Below the pieces are notes generated by a model. The model was not told where the DNA came from. It did not search any database and worked only from the letters and a program-made list of their open reading frames with translations. Of a DNA stretch of 64,000 nt, positions 61,655-64,000 are shown in pieces. The position numbers were made by a program, and so were the translations under genes. Source of the stretch: DATKJS01 sp050015275 (lineage in GTDB: Bacteria > Acidobacteriota > Aminicenantia > Aminicenantales > Saccharicenantaceae); the NCBI GenBank assembly GCA_050015275.1, contig JBEKBS010000006.1, positions 62,001-126,000 of the forward strand, given 5' to 3'. Position 1 is the first letter of the stretch. Each line of letters starts with the position of its first letter.

Positions 61655-61733
61655 ATAGCCCAGTCCCTGTGGCGGAAAAGGCCCATCTGGTGCTTTGCCT
61701 GTCCCATGCCCGCAGAAGACTACTCTCGCACCC
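61655..61733 (+). repeat. Dispersed repeat family 1, copy C
   Basis: Shares ordered blocks with copy B (minus strand of 42543-42657): CCCAGTCCCTG, CCCATCTGG, TTT.CCT.TCCCA.GCC, GCAGAAG and CTCTCG. It lies about 80 bases before the promoter of the BNR-repeat gene. Confidence 0.5.
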
Positions 61734-61811
61734 AAGGTCTACGAGGTCACGGACGACTATCATCTCCTCAAAATCCTGGCCTGAAAAAAAATCGGCCTAT
61801 TCTCTTCTTCA

Positions 61812-61841
61812 TTGACAGAGGACGGTGGATTTTCTTATAGT
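61812..61841 (+). promoter_or_regulatory. Promoter of BNR-repeat gene
   Basis: TTGACA (61812-61817), 18 bases, TATAGT (61836-61841). Confidence 0.7.
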
Positions 61842-61905
61842 CATATTTTGCCATGACGCTTCGTCATCATTTGTTCGCGTCCAATCCTGCCTCGGAGGTT
61901 TCAAC

Positions 61906-64000
61906 ATGAATCCGGCACGCCGCACGTTTCTCATGATTGGCATTTTTCTTCTGGCCGTCCTCCTCGTCGCCTGGGCCGCCCAGCCTAAGGCGCCGGCGAA
62001 GGGCCTGAAGAAGATCGAGAACACGGACACCGCCCAGCGGCTGAAATGGTTTGCGGAGCACAAGGCCATGAAGGACCGGTCGCCTTTCAAGGACCTCAAG
62101 TGGCGCTTCATCGGCCCCAAGGACCTTGGAGGCCGCTGCACGGATATCGCTGTCCCCAGGGGGAGCCGCAACGTGATCTACATCGCTTCGGCTACGGGCG
62201 GCGTCTGGAAGACAACCAATACGGGGATCACCTGGGTGCCGCTTTTCGAGGACATGCCGACGCAGTCGATTGGCGACATCGCCGTCGCCGAATCCGACCC
62301 GAACATTGTCTGGGTGGGGACGGGCGAGTGCAACATCTTCCGCGCCTCCGAGCCGGGGATCGGCGTATTCAAATCGATTGACGGCGGCCAGGCCTGGACT
62401 CATATGGGGCTCGAGACGACCTACACGATCGGCCGGATCCTCATCCACCCCAAAAACCCCGACATCGTATACGTCGCGGCCTCGGGCCACGAGTGGACCT
62501 ACAACCCTGATCGCGGCGTATTCAAAACGACCGACGGCGGCAAGACCTGGAAAAAGGTCCTCTTCATCAACGAGAAGGTCGGAGCGAACGACATCGTCAT
62601 GGACCCCCAGGACCCTGAAACGCTCTACGCAGCGACATGGAACCGGATCCGGCGGCGCTGGAGCGACCCGGAGCATGGCAGCGGGAGCGGGTTGTTTCGG
62701 ACGACCGATGGCGGAAAGACCTGGAAACCGGTGAACAACGGCCTCCCCGATATCCAATTCACGGGACGAATCGGGATCGACCTCTGCCGGACAAAATCCA
62801 ACATCATCTACGCCTATGTCGACAACCACGCGCCGGGCAAGGAAGCCCAGGCCGGCGAGGTTGATCCCTACGGCCGGCCGCGGCAGCGCGGCATCCTCGG
62901 GGCGGAGGTCTACCGGTCCGACGACAAGGGCGAGACCTGGCAGAAGATGAGCCCGGCGACGCCCTATTTCGAGCGGTTCGGCGGCACCTACGGCTGGGTA
63001 TTCAGCCAAATCCGCGTCGATCCCAATGACGAGAACACGGTCTACATCATGGGCCTCGGCCTGGCCAAGTCGACCGACGCCGGCAAGACATTCAAGAACC
63101 TCTATTATGAGGGACTCCACGGCGACCATCACGGCTTGTGGATCGACCCGGACGATCCGAGCTATCTCATCAACGTCAACGACGGCGGAGCGAACGTCTC
63201 GTACGATGGCGGCGTATCCTGGCGTGATTTCCATAAGGATATCCCTACTGTTCAGTTCTACAATGTCGCTTTCGACTTCCAGTCCCCGTTCTGGGTCTAC
63301 GGGTCAGTCCAGGACCAGGGGACCTACAGGGGTTGGATCCCCCTGTCCAAGCCCGGGCAGGCGCGGCAAGGGCGTCGGATGCGGTTCGGGATGCCCGAGC
63401 CGGCGTGGGAGCCGGCGCCGGGCGGCGAGGGGACACTGATCGCGGTCGACCCCTCCGACCCGACGACCGAATATGCATCATCATTCTACGGCCGGCTGGA
63501 GCGTTCGGAATACAAGAACGGCGCCTGGGAAAGCAAGGAGATCTATCCCAAGCCGGCCAAGGGCGAGCCCGAATACCGGGGGCAATGGCTGGCGGCGACG
63601 ATGCTCTCTCCCCATAACCCACACGTCGTCTATCACGGCTTCCAATACCTGTTCCGGTCTATGAACCGTGGCGACACCTGGGAGCGCATCAGCCCGGACC
63701 TGACCTACAACAACCCCGTCGAGCAGGGGGAATGGCCCTACGCCATCCCCTTCGCCACGATCACGGCGGTGGACGAGTCGCCCTTCAAGTTCGGCCTCCT
63801 CTACGCCGGCACTGACGACGGCCGCGTTTGGGTGACGAAGAACGGCGGCGACGCCTGGACCGAAATCACGGCCGGCCTCCCCTACAACAAGCACGTCTGG
63901 AAACTTGTCGCTTCGAAGTATGATCCCGCGACGGTCTACGTTACTCTCGTTGGCCGCCACGACGACGATTTCAATCCCTACATCTATACGTCTTCGGATT
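61906..64000 (+). CDS. Exported sortilin/BNR-repeat protein (glycosyl-hydrolase-like propeller), cut by window edge
   Basis: Open frame of at least 698 codons from an ATG with CGGAGG upstream, still open at the window end. Signal/anchor: FLMIGIFLLAVLLVAWAAQ. Then KWRFIGPKDLGGRCTDIAVP, VIYIASATGGVWKTTNTGIT, GVFKSIDGGQAWTHMGLETT, GVFKTTDGGKTWKKVLF and SGLFRTTDGGKTWKPVNNGL. The repeated SxDGGxTW Asp-boxes are those of sortilin (VPS10) and BNR propellers, two tandem propellers being expected over about 1000 residues. No catalytic site is assigned; homologues in Acidobacteriota and Bacteroidota are annotated as glycosyl hydrolase-like exported proteins. Confidence 0.88.
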   Translation, partial: MNPARRTFLMIGIFLLAVLLVAWAAQPKAPAKGLKKIENTDTAQRLKWFAEHKAMKDRSPFKDLKWRFIGPKDLGGRCTDIAVPRGSRNVIYIASATGGVWKTTNTGITWVPLFEDMPTQSIGDIAVAESDPNIVWVGTGECNIFRASEPGIGVFKSIDGGQAWTHMGLETTYTIGRILIHPKNPDIVYVAASGHEWTYNPDRGVFKTTDGGKTWKKVLFINEKVGANDIVMDPQDPETLYAATWNRIRRRWSDPEHGSGSGLFRTTDGGKTWKPVNNGLPDIQFTGRIGIDLCRTKSNIIYAYVDNHAPGKEAQAGEVDPYGRPRQRGILGAEVYRSDDKGETWQKMSPATPYFERFGGTYGWVFSQIRVDPNDENTVYIMGLGLAKSTDAGKTFKNLYYEGLHGDHHGLWIDPDDPSYLINVNDGGANVSYDGGVSWRDFHKDIPTVQFYNVAFDFQSPFWVYGSVQDQGTYRGWIPLSKPGQARQGRRMRFGMPEPAWEPAPGGEGTLIAVDPSDPTTEYASSFYGRLERSEYKNGAWESKEIYPKPAKGEPEYRGQWLAATMLSPHNPHVVYHGFQYLFRSMNRGDTWERISPDLTYNNPVEQGEWPYAIPFATITAVDESPFKFGLLYAGTDDGRVWVTKNGGDAWTEITAGLPYNKHVWKLVASKYDPATVYVTLVGRHDDDFNPYIYTSSD

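Overview
The window looks like chromosomal DNA of a high-GC bacterium with Shine-Dalgarno-led genes and TTGACA / TATAAT-type promoters. Families such as Ig-like lipoproteins with aDGNGNItgG repeats, DUF6600 proteins, a sortilin/BNR-type repeat protein, a four-subunit 2-oxoacid:ferredoxin oxidoreductase and many small ferredoxin or flavoprotein enzymes suggest an Acidobacteriota-type organism, possibly an Aminicenantia-like anaerobe. That assignment is inference from gene content, not from a marker gene.

Left part (1-36.8 kb) is mostly native-looking, GC-rich core and metabolic sequence: a truncated polysaccharide flippase; a ThiC-family enzyme overlapping an endonuclease IV-like barrel protein; the porGDAB operon; a TlpA thioredoxin; a KAS III-like enzyme; a coiled-coil membrane protein; queH and hypF; a zinc-ribbon membrane protein; a cluster of DnaA-box-like 9-mers at 13.8 kb; a site-2 protease behind a terminator-like hairpin; ferredoxin; a TPR protein; a symporter/GH130 deletion remnant; a flavodoxin; a two-domain protein of unknown role; a PAS-GAF-HD-GYP regulator; a secreted deacetylase; glmS; a PilZ protein; two secreted proteins behind a structured leader; a DUF6600 protein; an EmrAB-TolC efflux operon continued by an Old Yellow Enzyme and an aldo/keto reductase; and an AbgB-like M20 hydrolase.

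Middle part (about 36.8-55.1 kb) is bounded by two direct copies of an identical 23-bp tRNA T-arm sequence. A tyrosine-integrase C-terminal remnant lies just inside the left copy and a second tRNA 3' half lies just inside the right copy. The interval carries a PIG-L deacetylase plus GT4 glycosyltransferase, an MgtA-type P-type ATPase, a stress cluster of tiny proteins (26-aa glycine-rich membrane peptide, CsbD, triple-BON, 49-aa membrane peptide), unknown membrane proteins, an Fe-S aldo/keto reductase with a flavoprotein, and a TetR-regulated RND efflux operon preceded by a fragment of another RND pump. I read it as a decayed, composite genomic island.

Right part (55.3-64 kb) is mixed: a YncE-like propeller protein, a B12-binding radical SAM enzyme, a DoxX protein, an unknown anchored protein between two strong hairpin terminators, an AT-richer serine hydrolase of the beta-lactamase fold, and the start of a large BNR-repeat protein cut by the window edge. 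Two dispersed repeat families (copies near 42.6, 54.7 and 61.7 kb; and near 48.1 and 59.7 kb) tie the middle and right parts together. No CRISPR array, rRNA or intact tRNA was seen.
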